NCBI RefSeq assembly: GCF_000275845.1
Contig: NW_006766883.1
Span: 2,501,843 to 2,565,842, forward strand
DNA from: Dichomitus squalens LYAD-421 SS1
Taxonomy: Eukaryota; Basidiomycota; Agaricomycetes; Polyporales; Polyporaceae
Length of the DNA: 64,000 nucleotides
Direction of reading: 5' to 3'
Positions within the stretch are counted from its first letter, which is position 1. Each line of letters starts with the position of its first letter. The notes below the pieces were generated by a model that was not told where the DNA came from, did no database searches, and saw only the letters and a list, made by a program, of their open reading frames with translations. Both the position numbers and the translations under genes were made by a program. This document shows, one piece after another, positions 34,975-46,600 of this stretch.

Positions 34975-36610
34975 CTACTCTTTATTTTGATTCAAGTGCG
35001 AATTTATCAATGAACCGACTTCTTCGGCCGCACCCCACGACATCTGGTAACCAGCAGAGCTTTACAGCAAGATGTCAGTCGGTTCAGTCTTCGCCGTAAA
35101 AGGACTACTGCAGCCTACCCAAAGCCATAAGAGTGTACGACCAAGACCCTACCAACGACTGTCGGAGCGTCTGCCTCGACAGTAATCCACTGCGTTGCGC
35201 TTGGAACCTCCATCCATTCCGCTTCCACCCGAGGGCCGCCCTTCCGAGCAGGCCGCAATCCAACATTGTGTCGGAGAATCTTCGTCCCCTTGTCTTTGAT
35301 AGCTGGAACAAGCTCCGCGCAGCGGTCGAGAATCCCACGTGCGTCATCGGCGCTGAAGGAGGTGTCCCAGTTGCCCTCCTGGTACTTGCCCCCGAGGATA
35401 GTTGTGAACCCGCTGCCGTTCTTCGCAGGGCGTGGTATGATGTACGTGACATCGCCGCTCCCGTGGTTGTTGAAGACCGAGGAGGGACTGGGTGAAGTCG
35501 GCTGCCGGGTCGAACCGAAAGGGGAGATATTGCCGGATTCTATGCTGACGAACTCGCGCACTTTGGGATTATCGATCACCATGGTCTGTCCGCGGATGGG
35601 GTACACGTCCTTGTCTTCGAGCCCCAAAAGAGATCTAGCGCCTGTAGAGGAACATGTTGACTTCAACGCATTTCTCGCGCAGACTTCGTAGAGAATGCAC
35701 CTAGGCCCGTCGCGTTGACGAGCACACCGTTTGGTCCTGCGAGCGCGACCGCTTCTCCGATAGAAGCGACCCTTAGGCGGACGAACTCTACTCCGCGCGA
35801 TCTCAATGAATTCGCGATCCATGGGAGATAGTCATCGGGGCACACGGAGACCGTCTGGAATCCAACGCCACGCTTTTGGCTCGCTGGCACCTCGCTCGGT
35901 TCAAGCACTCTGAACTACGAAGTTATGAGCATGGCACAGGATGAATCCATGCGGCATCGCTTAGATACTTGCGTCGCGAACAAGGTCCCGGTACCACATG
36001 CTTTCGAGGTCAGCGTCTTCTTCATAGAAAACTTTGGACGAGGATGCCTAATGTCGGGAGCTGTAGGTCTAGCCGCGATGCTTCTTCCCAACGTGTCGCG
36101 GCACTTACGATTGCTAGTCCCGAAGGAATCATGTCCCAGAACTTATTGCTTCAATCGGGGAGATAAGAGCTCGTGTATGCAGCGCGAAGTCTATATATGC
36201 ACGACTCACAAGGTAGTCTTCTCCCACTTGTGCGTGCGTTCGTTGTGCACACCCATCGGAGACCAGTTCGCGCCCTAGATGTATGCAGCATCATTGAAAC
36301 CATGATCACCCGACCAAATGACAGCTGGTCGGAAGCACGGAACGACATCCATACGATCTCGTCTCGATTGGATGCCGTCTCACCATACGATACCGGGCGG
36401 AGCAGCCGCATTGCGATCGAAGAACGGAGTAAGAGAGACACTTACCGCCCAGGGAGATGAGAAGGCCTGCGAGTCAAGGTCTTCGGGCATGTCCCTCGCC
36501 ACGACTTTGATCTTGTACCGCGCGTTCTCTGAGAGTACGTGCGCCACGGTGAGGCCAATGACACCGGCGCCTAGAACGACGACTTGCGTGTCAGTTGCTG
36601 CTGAAGACAT
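34975..36610 (-). CDS. D-amino-acid oxidase, FAD-dependent
   Basis: Oxidises D-amino acids to alpha-keto acids, ammonia and H2O2, usually in peroxisomes. The start at 36610 gives the FAD dinucleotide motif [17 protein letters not shown]. Exons 36610-36446, 36274-36210, 36148-36109 and 36047-35973 give [14 protein letters not shown] (flavin-binding loop), [13 protein letters not shown] and [12 protein letters not shown]. Then follow [67 protein letters not shown] and [16 protein letters not shown] (the conserved substrate-carboxylate Arg region). A last intron joins VVHSYGFG to [14 protein letters not shown], so the early TAG seen on read-through is intronic. The stop is 34975-34977. The intron at 35972-35915 starts with GC instead of GT. 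The C-terminus (LNQNKE) has no SKL-type peroxisome signal, so location is uncertain. Confidence 0.93.
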
Positions 36611-37551
36611 GCTGCGGTGATATATCGTCTTTGAACTGTCTGGATGAGCCGGGTTCGCAAGCCACTTGAAGATGGTGGTCCTGGGAAGAGCTGACGCTCG
36701 CTAGGCCGCCGTGGCCATCGAGTGGCTTCGTACCGAGTCATTCCGGGTGGTATTTCGCGGCATTGCCTATAGTCTAGATTCCGTGGCACTGGCATATCGA
36801 TCAGCCCATCCCACCTGACGCAGAGCCCATCTCTGTGATGGGCCTCAGCACTCACTTGCTCTTGGACTAGATCGAGTTCACTTCTCTGCTAGAGAGGACA
36901 GAAACCATAATCGGGAAGTAGATTCAGGCTGAAGCTGTCTGCTGAGGTGAAGAGAGCCGCGGGGCTCTGCCGTCGCATGTGAAAGGCCGCACAGCCACGA
37001 GATATCGTGGTGCGGCGGCAACTCGCAAGAGAGCTTCAGCAGCTATCAACCACCATGTCCCATAAGTCGGCCATGAATCACTCTGTTGGAAGCCGGCAAC
37101 TACTTAAGCCCAGCAAGCCGCCATATGGTCGTTTGGATGCAACACCACCGCTTCTGGGAAGAGCGTCACCAACTGAGGATACCGTTCTAGTCTATCACTG
37201 TCCAGGTACTTACTGGCACCGAAGGGAATCGATGGCACCAAAACAGGACAGCTCTCGCCTCACAAGAACGCTCGCCGTGCTCCAAATACAATCATAGGCG
37301 CATCCCAGGACATCCCAGGACATGCGACCGGAGCGCCTGCGAAGTTACCCCATTCCTCAGGTCCCGATACCATTCAGCGGTAAGAGCCTCGAAATCCGCA
37401 CATCTGCGGTAGTGGCCGAAGCTCATGGCCCCGAGATATAAGCAGACAGCTGCTGTGCTTCGTGCACCCTCCCCACACCTGCGGCTCGCACTGCGCACAG
37501 ACGACACGACAGAGTCGCCTGCTCTGACTACGCTTCGTGCAATTTTTTTCC
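36611..37551. other. Intergenic region
   Basis: Promoter side of the D-amino-acid oxidase on the left and of the small gene at 37552 on the right. No other gene is supported. A short tandem repeat is at 37301-37323. A T run just before 37552 may be part of that gene's leader. Confidence 0.5.
37301..37323. repeat. Tandem repeat CATCCCAGGA
   Basis: Two perfect adjacent copies of a 10-nt unit followed by CAT of a third. Noncoding, no known role. Confidence 0.8.
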
Positions 37552-38141
37552 ATGTCGCAAGACGATTCCTTCGAGCGTACCGCACTCTGGGTCCGGGCGC
37601 AAGCTACGCAGCAGACGTTTCACTCCCCATCCACCCCTCCGTCTCTTGGCAGATCATCCAACACCACCACCAAGACATCGTCCTCGTACCGTACGACAAC
37701 ATCTTCGGAAGCGACGTCCTTGAAACCCTCCTTGTCGTACCCGGTGCCCACAATGCAGCCATCATCTCATCATGCGCCCCCGAGTACCCGTGCGCCTCCA
37801 AGTACGCATACGCACGCTCCGAGCATGTCTACCCATCGACCACAGCATGATTCCCATACGCGGCATTCAAGCCTCCCCTTCCCTCAGAGTCCGCCTGGCT
37901 CTGGATACCCTGTCGCAATGGATGTCGCAGTACCTCGTCGTCCAACGGCAGATGGGGAGGACAAGAAGGTAAGTAGAACCTCTCGTAGTGGAACTGCACC
38001 CGATCGATGCGACCACGGCGTCTACAGTTACCGCGTCTGCCTTCGCGAAAGGAGAGGAGGCCGTCGCTTATAGAACAGATCAAGCACCTGGGGACACCGG
38101 GGCCACGAAGAAGAGACTCCGAGTCCGGGAAGAAGGCATAG
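37552..38141 (+). CDS. Small Ser/Thr/Pro-rich protein, unrecognised
   Basis: Two exons (37552-37968 and 38028-38141) separated by a 59-nt GT-AG intron with a consensus GTAAGT donor give 176 residues in a single frame. It starts MSQDDSFERTALWVRAQA. A long disordered stretch rich in Ser, Thr, Pro and His follows, then a basic end (LPRLPSRKERRPS, LIEQIKHLGTPGPRRRD). No domain, signal peptide or membrane helix was seen. The phase-0 splice and the sensible C-terminus are the main support. A competing open frame (37425-37850) overlaps exon 1 and has a stronger C-ending codon bias, so the coding frame is not certain. I do not recognise the protein. Confidence 0.5.
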
Positions 38142-39580
38142 ACTCGTACGCGCTGTCAAACTGCTGGATTAGACAGCTGGACAGTCGTCGTGACCACTGT
38201 CTGCGATGTTCGCGATCTTCACCCTGCCAGGCGCTGAGGGCATGGGGCAAGTACGTTCCTTACTCAAACCCACACTACCACATGGTCTTCTGCGCAGCGC
38301 TTGCAGCTTCTTCACCTGCACTTAGTTTTCCGCGCATAGACTTTGGAACAGAACATGAGTTTGTATCGAATACCAAGAGACGGTTGTTAATACCTGTACT
38401 TGCACTCGTACTTGTAGCGCTGTTCTATGATATATGTCAGCGTATGGTTAACGTTATGGGGGGCTTCCCCAGTGGGACCTCGTTGCCGAGATGAAGCATG
38501 CGAACCCTGCAGGGCCACGGGCGTGCCACCGGCAAAGTGAAGAAGAAACCACAAGGTGAGCACTTGACAGTCACTTTCCGCTCCACAGCAGTCTCGGGAC
38601 GCTGTGGCCGGCGGTTTGTGCTTGCGACGTGAGAAGAGGCCAACAAGTATGTGCTGAGTCCAATGATGCCTTAGTTCTATGTAAGGGAGGCGCCGTGCCG
38701 AGTCGGTGTTGGACAACTAGGGCGCTTAGTCGCTCATCGCCATTTTCTCCTTGAACTGCCATCGTCCAATGTGAGAGCATTCCCATAGGCATTGTTCCTC
38801 AGAATAAGGCCCTACTAGCCACCATGTGTCGTCAAGATTACGTTTGTTTGCCAGCAAGAGGTGAGTGCGATGAACGGCTGATCCGCTGACGCCATGCTGC
38901 AGGACTCCTCATGGTTCTCGCGCATTCAATGGCCACGCAGTCCTGCTTCGTCGACCGCTATCCTCGTGTGATAAGATTCACCTGACATTGTATGGGCTTC
39001 TCAGGGCTAGCAAGTGAGTAGACGCCTTATCATATGTTTCATGCCGCCGCCATACCATCTCGAGCGATTACTCGAGTTGGCATAGTAGTGGCTTATGTTG
39101 CTACCCCAGAATTGCATTGCTAACTACAGCTGGTTTGGTAAGGAGAAATTTCAGAGTCTCGACCAGGCTCATAGCATACTATCGGAGGACCGGTCGTCTT
39201 GTCCTTTGGGGTCATTCTCCCGTTTCATATTAGCGGTCTTTTGACCGAGCTGCCGTTCTCTCCACCGCTTCATTGCCCTGGCGTGTCCTTCGCGCGATAC
39301 ACCCTATTTGCATAATGAGGTTCCGTGAGAGCCTCTCTTACCCCCTTTGACCTCTTGCAGGCTCTGCGCATTCAGCCGATATGAACGTGTTCGCCTTGTG
39401 GCGGACCGTAGTCCTCTGATAAAAATCTCCTGCGACCATCTCGTTAGACCTCGACATCCAGTCCACCCACTGCGCTACACATCCACCCCATCTTATCCTC
39501 TTCTGTTCGTTCTTCCCTTGTTCGTTTCCAATCCGGAATTGGTCGCATACCCATACACATCCCCACTACCAGCATTCGAC
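38142..39580. other. Intergenic region
   Basis: No gene supported. The part from about 39230 to 39580 is pyrimidine-rich and leads to the ATG at 39581, which is typical of a fungal promoter and leader. Frames at 38387-38716 (minus) and 37988-38494 (plus) look random. Confidence 0.5.
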
Positions 39581-40577
39581 ATGGCCCCCCAGGTTCGCTT
39601 CAACTCCTTCGGAATCCCCTACCTCGTCGAGTTCGCGAACGTAACGTTCCGCCCGCGCTCGCGGAAAGCTTCGCGCTCTTCGCGTTCGGGGTCCGTTACA
39701 CCCACCGCGATTTTGCACAAGCCCTCATTCGATTCGCGCCCGTCGTTTGACTCGACCGTGACCTCCTCGAAGGCGTCGCTCGACGTGTACTCCCACTCGC
39801 GCCCCATTCTGAACATCCACCCCTCGGTGCACCTCAACCGCGCTTCGAGCCGGCTCTCCTTCGAGTCGGACTGGACTTTCGCAACCGCGTCCTCCGAGAC
39901 CCTCGCCGCCGCCGCCGCTCCAAAGTCGATGGCCAAGGGCAGAGCGCAGCACAAGCGCGACCCCAAGCTCGCACCTGTCCCCACGCCTCCGTTCTCGCCG
40001 ATCTCACCCATCCTCGCTACGGAGCCCCGGATCGTGATCGAGAGCGAGATCGACACCCGCGGGCAGGAGGGCGAACGAGAGGGGCAAGGGCTGCTCATCC
40101 GCTTCGCGTCGCAGGCAGCGCAGCCCCCTCGGAAGCTCTCCGAGCACCGGCTCGCGCGCCTCAAGTACCGCATCGCCAAAGCCGTCATGGCCGCCGGCAT
40201 GCACACGTCGCCGTCGCCCGAGTTTGGGGTAGACGAGAACGAGAACGCGGGCGCGTACGCGAGCACACCGCGCGAGTCGTACGCGTCCATCGGGAGCATC
40301 TACTCGGACGAGGTTGAGCAGAGCGGGCTGCCCGGCTCGCTCTTCCGTGGCACATATGGGCAGGTCATGAACGCCCTCCACGGGGCAGGGCTCACCGCGA
40401 GCCCGTGCAAGGAGTCCGGCCTTGAGTATGGTGAGTGCAGTGCCAGCTGTTTCATCTCCGTGCGGGGGGCTGATATGTCGTGCCGGGCCTGCAGCCACGT
40501 GTGTCGGGGCGCTATTCGTCGCGCACCAGAACGCGTATGGAGGCGTGGACTTCACGAAGCTCACGTTGTGGGCGTGA
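39581..40577 (+). CDS. Ser-rich protein with a conserved-looking C-terminus, unrecognised
   Basis: Exons 39581-40430 and 40495-40577 join at GAG-TAT-G|CC to give 310 residues. It starts MAPQVRFNSFGIPYLVEFAN. The middle is Ser/Arg- and Ser/Pro-rich and probably disordered. A helical segment (KLSEHRLARLKYRIAKAVMAA) precedes an acidic stretch. The last 60 residues (SLFRGTYGQVMNALHGAGL, then CVGALFVAHQNAYGGVDFTK) look structured. An upstream in-frame extension to 39347 exists, but it covers a pyrimidine-rich leader, so I chose the ATG in the CGACATGG context. No known domain recognised. Confidence 0.7.
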
Positions 40578-41586
40578 GGCCGTATATTCCTGGTACGTCT
40601 TCTCTGATGTAATGAGGGAGTTAGAAGTTTCACTCACCAGTCCCTCAGGCTCCATATACCTGGTGTTATACCCTATTTACTGTGTATTTATCTTATGTCT
40701 AAGGGCACAGTAGCTCTCAGTGAGTTGTACCCCTGTCGATACTCCGGCTGGGGCCCACCCAATCCCGTCCGCTGATGATTACACACCGTTGCGATACGGT
40801 TATGACATGTGCACTTTGTTTGTCTCTCTGGAGGAGACTACTGTATGATTATGTAGGAACGTTTGATATGATGTATGCTAGTGAATTTAGTGCGTGACAG
40901 ACTGGTAGGCACCGTTACGCTGCACAAAGCTGATGCGACGTTGGATAGTTGGATTGGAGGGTTGGTTGCCTCTGCGCGCATTTCCAATAATTAATCGCTT
41001 AGCGGGGAGAGCGTGAACCCTTGGCACAGTGGTAGCGCGTGAGATTCCAGATTTGGAAGTCCTCAAGGTCGTCCGTTCAATCCGGGCAGGGTTCAATTGT
41101 TTTGGTTCCACTCCTCTGTGATCGTGTAGAGCCCCAATCGTCACATACTCTGGGAACTTGTCTTGGAGTAAGTATCGGTGGGTGGGTGCTTGCTAGGGTC
41201 TGTTCAGATACCAACTTCAATGCTAGAACGCAGGTTCTCGTAAGACTAAGACTACAATCCTTTCAAGCTGTTCCAGGTCCCGTGTTGTTGATAGCAATAC
41301 CAGCTTCGGAATGATCGACACGCCTGCAGTATCAAAGTCCAAATTGTTACTTCAGATTCGAGTCAAGGACAGAGATACATCCTAGTCAACGACAGATATA
41401 CCGAGATGGGAGCCGATTATTCGAAACCCATCATATTACAAATAGACACTACCAAGCGTGGAACCCAAGACTTCGACTGCATATTGCATCCCGAATCTAC
41501 CAATCCATCGTTATGTCGGAATAAACGAGCGAATGCTGCCATTTACTTTATAAGCCAGGGTCTATACAAATCCCCTGACGTCCGAA
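40578..41586. other. Intergenic region holding a tRNA-Trp gene
   Basis: 3' untranslated region of the gene ending at 40577 on the left and of the laccase on the right, with the tRNA-Trp at 41015-41095 in the middle. No protein gene seen. Confidence 0.55.
41015..41095 (+). tRNA. tRNA-Trp (CCA) with a short intron, copy 3
   Basis: Reads GAACCCTTGGCACAGTGG and ends AGGGTTCA; TTTT follows four bases later (AATTGTTTT) as a Pol III terminator. The acceptor and T stems pair as in copies 1 and 2. The intron differs (ATTTGGAAGTC after TTCCAG) but still contains TGG opposite the CCA anticodon. The only plus-strand copy of the three. Confidence 0.85.
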
Positions 41587-43685
41587 TCACAGATCATCAG
41601 CTGAAAGCGCATCGTAGGTCGGGCACAGGTCGGACCAAGCCTGCGGAACTGGGTTGGCGGACGTGGTATCGGGAATGTCCTCGACCATGACGACAGCAAA
41701 GCCAGCATCGAGATGGAAGTCGATGTGGCAGTGGAGGAACCACGGTCCCGGGTTGTCAGTCTGGAAGCGAATAGTGACGTTGTCGCCCGCGGCGGGGGTA
41801 CCCGTAGACACAACGTCGCGCCAGACAGGGTTGTCGTAGTTGTACTCGGTGGAGCCCGCACTGCGTACAACAGCGAAGGCGTGCTAGAAGGGACACCCCG
41901 ATGAGTATATTATGATCATCTCCTGAAGAGCGGAGGAAACTTACACCGTGCAAGTGGAAAGGATGAGGAGCACCAGGAGCGTTCGTGGTGGCAGGGAAGC
42001 TGATCTCAATGGACGAGTTAATGGGCAGCTCGTACAGGCTACCAGACGGCAGGAGGTCCTGAGCATTCTGTGCGCCGCTGATAATCTGGAGCAGGACGGG
42101 GACAGTGGGGGGCACGAAAGAAGCATTGTTGATGAAGAAGTTGGTGCCATTGAAGTTGAAGTCCAAGTTGATGGCCTTGTCAACACCACCCTGCACAGCA
42201 GTACCGGGCTGGACGATCGGTTTAAGTCATTACCGCGATAATCTTTTCGCTGAAACAAATAGAGCACGTACCGTCACCCTCGCGGTTAAGGGCGCAAGAG
42301 TGGCCTCGTTAAGCAGGTTCTGCGTAACCTGCTGGGACGTCGTGGGCTCGATCGAAGCAGCTCCGTCGTAGCGAAGGATGGCAGAGTTGATACCATCGGT
42401 GAAGCCGACATTACCGAAGTTCGGATTAGCACGGATCCAATAGTTGTCAATAGTTTGGTTCGCAGTAAGCTGGAAACAATAGGTCGCTTCAGCTTCAAAC
42501 TGAGAATTCGTACTCAAACCACTCACCACGAACGAGTAACGCTGGGCAGCGAATATCTGGATGGCGTTGACGGTGACAGGCTGAGTCTCGATACCGTCGG
42601 CCTCGATGACGGTCAGGTCGTGGTTGTCGATACTGAAGACGTAGTTCGGGTCGCAAGAAATCGACACCAGTCGGAAGCGGTAGCTATAGCAAAGCCGTTA
42701 GCCTTCACGAATTGATGAGTCTCCAACCATTACGTACCGCTTGCCCTGAGTAACACTGATCACGGCAAGGTCAGCGGTAGGGGTGCTCGGGCTACGGCCC
42801 AGACCGTTGATGAGAGTGGAGTCCGAACCCAGCCTGTATGCCGTGTGCGATGAGCCGCGACGTTCTGAACGACGAAAGGCACAAAAGTGATCACACTCAC
42901 GGGAAGCGGGGACCAACCCTGGCCGCAACGTGGTACCAATCGACGAGGGTGATCACAGTCGAGTCTATGATATAAGCGTTAGACGGTTCTGCATCTGGCG
43001 TGGAAACGCTAGCAGAGGACTCACCGTCGTCGACATCGTAGAGAGAGGCGTGGGGATCCTGAGGATCGTACACTACAAACGGACCCCTCAAACCATCGCA
43101 ATATTGCGTGGAAAGATGGCTGTGGTACCAGTAGGTGCCTGCGTACAAAGTATTCGATGTCAGCGGCCCATTCGCAACGAGCCGGTATCTGTAACTTACC
43201 AGACTGATCTGGAACTTGAAAGTCGTACAGGAACGAGTTTCCACTGGCGATGGGGCACTGGTTGATGAAGGCAGGACCGTCTGCCCAGTTCGTGCCCTTC
43301 TGGAAGAAGCCATGCCAGTGCTACAGAATTGTTGTCAGCAACACATGAGGAAGTAGACGGAGCATAGGCCGTACAATACTTGTGGTCTTCAGCATAGTGT
43401 GGTTGGTTAGCTGGTCGACGACATTAAGCTGGAAGCGGTCGCCCTGCAATCACCCAATGTCAGTTGGGAGTCGTGCTATGGCTATCATGCTCCAGTGCTG
43501 ACCTTGTTGCCAGTGATGAGGGGCGCGGGGAAGACACCGTTGACCACGATGGCAGCACGAGTAAAATTATCGGGAGCGATGTCCGCGTTAGTGATGGTCA
43601 GGTCGGTGACGGGCCCAATGCCTGCATAGGCCGAGGCAGCGAAGAGGAGGGTGACGTAGGAAAGCAAGCACATAAACTTCGCCAT
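41587..43685 (-). CDS. Laccase (secreted multicopper oxidase)
   Basis: Extracellular phenol oxidase that reduces O2 to water, used in lignin attack and pigment formation. The start at 43685 gives a signal peptide ([21 protein letters not shown]) and [15 protein letters not shown]. About ten introns were followed. All four copper signatures are visible: L1 [19 protein letters not shown]2 [20 protein letters not shown]3 HPFHLHG and L4 [19 protein letters not shown], with the T1 Cys in L4. Typical family segments are [22 protein letters not shown] and [11 protein letters not shown]. The C-terminus is YDALSADDL. In L4 the residue ten after the Cys is Phe (HLDAGF), typical of high-redox-potential laccases. 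The TATA box is at 43764-43770. Confidence 0.96.
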
Positions 43686-46600
43686 GACGATTGCAAGTGA
43701 AGAGGATTGCTCAAAGACCAAAGGAGGACTGGAGCTCGAATAGAACGACCTCCTACGGCCATCCTTTATAGCAAAGCAGCGAAGCCAGGGCGCCAAAGGT
43801 CAACCAAGTTATGCTATGTCTGCTACTGCCATGGAACTGGAATGTATTCAATCATCTACGCCCTGAAAGGCGGTCGTCGCGCGAATCCTACGGGAGGCGT
43901 GAGAGCAGAACTTGGCGCAGGCCTGACATGGTCTCCCATGAAACCTTTCTTGAGCGCCCCGTTGAGCGTCGGTAGGCGTTAACGTCCAGATTGGTGCGGG
44001 TCGGTGCCGAGGGAAGGTGGTTTGATGGAAGCTGTTCAATTTGGAATCCTCACAGCGGCCCGCGCATGAGTTAGGCGTTATGCGTGAGATCTGCGATGCA
44101 TGCCGCGAAAACATCCATTCCGCTGGTGGATCGGTTTGCGCTGAGTGAGCAATATTTGCGATCGACAACATAGAGTCGCCAGAACGCGATGACGGCCGCC
44201 GTCAAGCTAGCAAAGAGTCTGACGGTATACGCCAACACTAGATGCACCAGGTATGCAAGAGCACACCCGGGACCGCAATACACATGCCACCGTCATTCGC
44301 AGTAGTCCGTTCCCTGAGGGCTGGCTCTCGGAGGCTATCGTCCGGGAGGGGTTCTTGTCCGATGCGTGGGATGGAATTATAACTCTGATGTCAGAGAGAT
44401 TGGAAACGAGCGGCGCTGTTGCTGTATTCAAGCACGAGCAGAAAGGGGAGCTGGGTGCTTACCTGCGTCCGGGCAGGGTAGAGGACGTGATCCGACCTGG
44501 CAGAGATCCCAACTTGAATTGTGGTCACAAACAAACAGGTTTTCCATAAACGGATGGAGTGACCGGGCACATCCACCGGCGTCTGTGTGGATAACACGGC
44601 CACGCCGTCGTCGTCTCCAACATCGCGTCCACCTCCTATGCCACGAGCCCCCGCCAAATGACGTTCCCCCAGTTCCCGTAAAAATTACTGCGGCGACGCC
44701 GACTGTGGTTTAGCTTGATATGGGACATGTCCGACTCTTGGTGGAATGATGAATTGAAACGTCTTTCCCAGCGGTGAGAGCGACTGTCACTGATCTTTCC
44801 CCCCAAACAATGCCTGCCCTTCCGCCAATTTACCTCATTCGGCCCACTGGGCTCACAAGCCATCTCGCCGTGTGGCGGAATGCGCAGAACGCTACCGAGA
44901 TAGAATCGCTCTATCGTTTTCGGTCGGAGGTTCAGAGTCTGGCTCATAAGCACTACCGGACCTTTGTACCGACTGCTTACATCGCCCTCCGCTAATCAAG
45001 CTGCCGACAGGGTCCTGTGTCGATGAGTATTGTTCCGCCAGAGTCTGGCCCACAAATTCTTTTGGTAATTGGGCTTTTAAGTTTGCTAGGTGGGAAGTCA
45101 TCAAGCACTGGCCGTAGGTTCCCATGGCGGGCTGTTGCTGGCATGTCCGCTTGCTCGAATGCTCGTCCTGTTCGCTAAGGGACATATGGCCGTTCCGGAC
45201 GCTGGTCCCGTATGTGCTCGTTTTTCCTCGCGCTAGCGTTGGAGTTTGCATCGACCAATTGTGCGTACGAACCCTTGTTCTTCCCCTTTATTGATAGCCT
45301 TTATCCTGAAATAAAACCACACACTGTAGGCATGCCGTGAAAAGGTGGGTGTCGTCGAAGGGCACCCTTGCGTTGTTTTGCTGCACATGGAGAACAAATC
45401 GGCGATGATTACAGTCTAGTGCACAATAACCCCAGAGCATACGGTCTGGTTTCGACGGAATTCGTGAGGTCACTCTGCATCCATTCGGGGAAAAGCACCA
45501 ACAGTATAACGCTTATCGTGCATTTCACGAATGAATAGCACGGCCGCCTGGCCAGGGTTGGTCTACTCGGATCTCGTAAGTGCAGTCCGCTCACCAATTT
45601 TTCAGAACCACTTGAATAGCCAGTCTTACCTCCTTTCCCCCTCAGGCACATTTCGGCATCGCGTATCTCCGTTCGCTGGCGGTCTACAGAACACAATCCC
45701 CCAGTAGCCTTCCAAATGATGTACAGAACTCGCCCGACGGTCGTGGTAGCAAGCCAGCGTTATCCCACCGTCCGCCTTCGTCGGTTCTCACAAAGCTATC
45801 GCCGGACCTCACTTCGTCGGCATACTCCTCCTTGGCAGCCCACTGACGTCTCTACTACCTCAGTCAGACTGTTGAGGAGGCGCTTTCAGGAAGCCGGCCT
45901 CAAGAATTCCTCCGAGGTTTTCCCATGGTGAAAACGGTAGAAGCGGAACCAATAAGTGCGCCGCGCGCTACGGGTATGTCTCGTCGGTCGCGCAGTCGTA
46001 AGGGGTGATTACAGCTGCTTTTGTTACCGTGCAAGGCATTCGATTGTCTGTGATTCAGGCCCCAGATTGCCGAGACAGAAGAATGACTCACGGAGCGCTC
46101 TCCGATAGAGTAATTGCCTAGAGCTCGCGATGCTTCCGACCCCGAGCCCACGACCCACCTACGGCCGGATGTCCACTTATCGATGCGACAGGACTTCTTT
46201 GAAGTCATGTGGCATGCTCTGTGATGAAGCACACGGGCCCCTGCCGACCGCGTGCGTAGACTTTCTGCGGGCGAGCGTCTAGAACTTACGACTGGGTGCT
46301 ATGTAATGAACAGACGTAAGTGGGTCTTCGCAATAGCAAGGCTACTGAAATGGCTGACAAGGAATGTGGTCATGGTACTGGGATGAACATCCAGACTAGT
46401 AAACAAACAGTGCAGTCGTTTGATCCCCCTGGGCAAGCCCGAGCAATTGCGGGTTCGGCAAGTCGCCACTGGGGACCTGGCGCCTTCTCCCATCGACGTA
46501 AAGATATGCCGGGAACAGAGGTCTCTGACAGGAGTTTAAACGGTCCTGGGATGAACAGCATCGTTTGGGGTCATGTTGGCCAATATAGTTGTTACCGGTC

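Noticed and set aside
35105..35130. Early stop truncating the D-amino-acid oxidase after YGFG
   Set aside because: The TAG lies in a GT-AG intron; splicing restores [14 protein letters not shown], the expected C-terminal motif.
41587..43685. Ferroxidase or ascorbate oxidase instead of laccase
   Set aside because: Length, signal peptide, the L1-L4 wording and the absence of a C-terminal membrane helix fit a true basidiomycete laccase.
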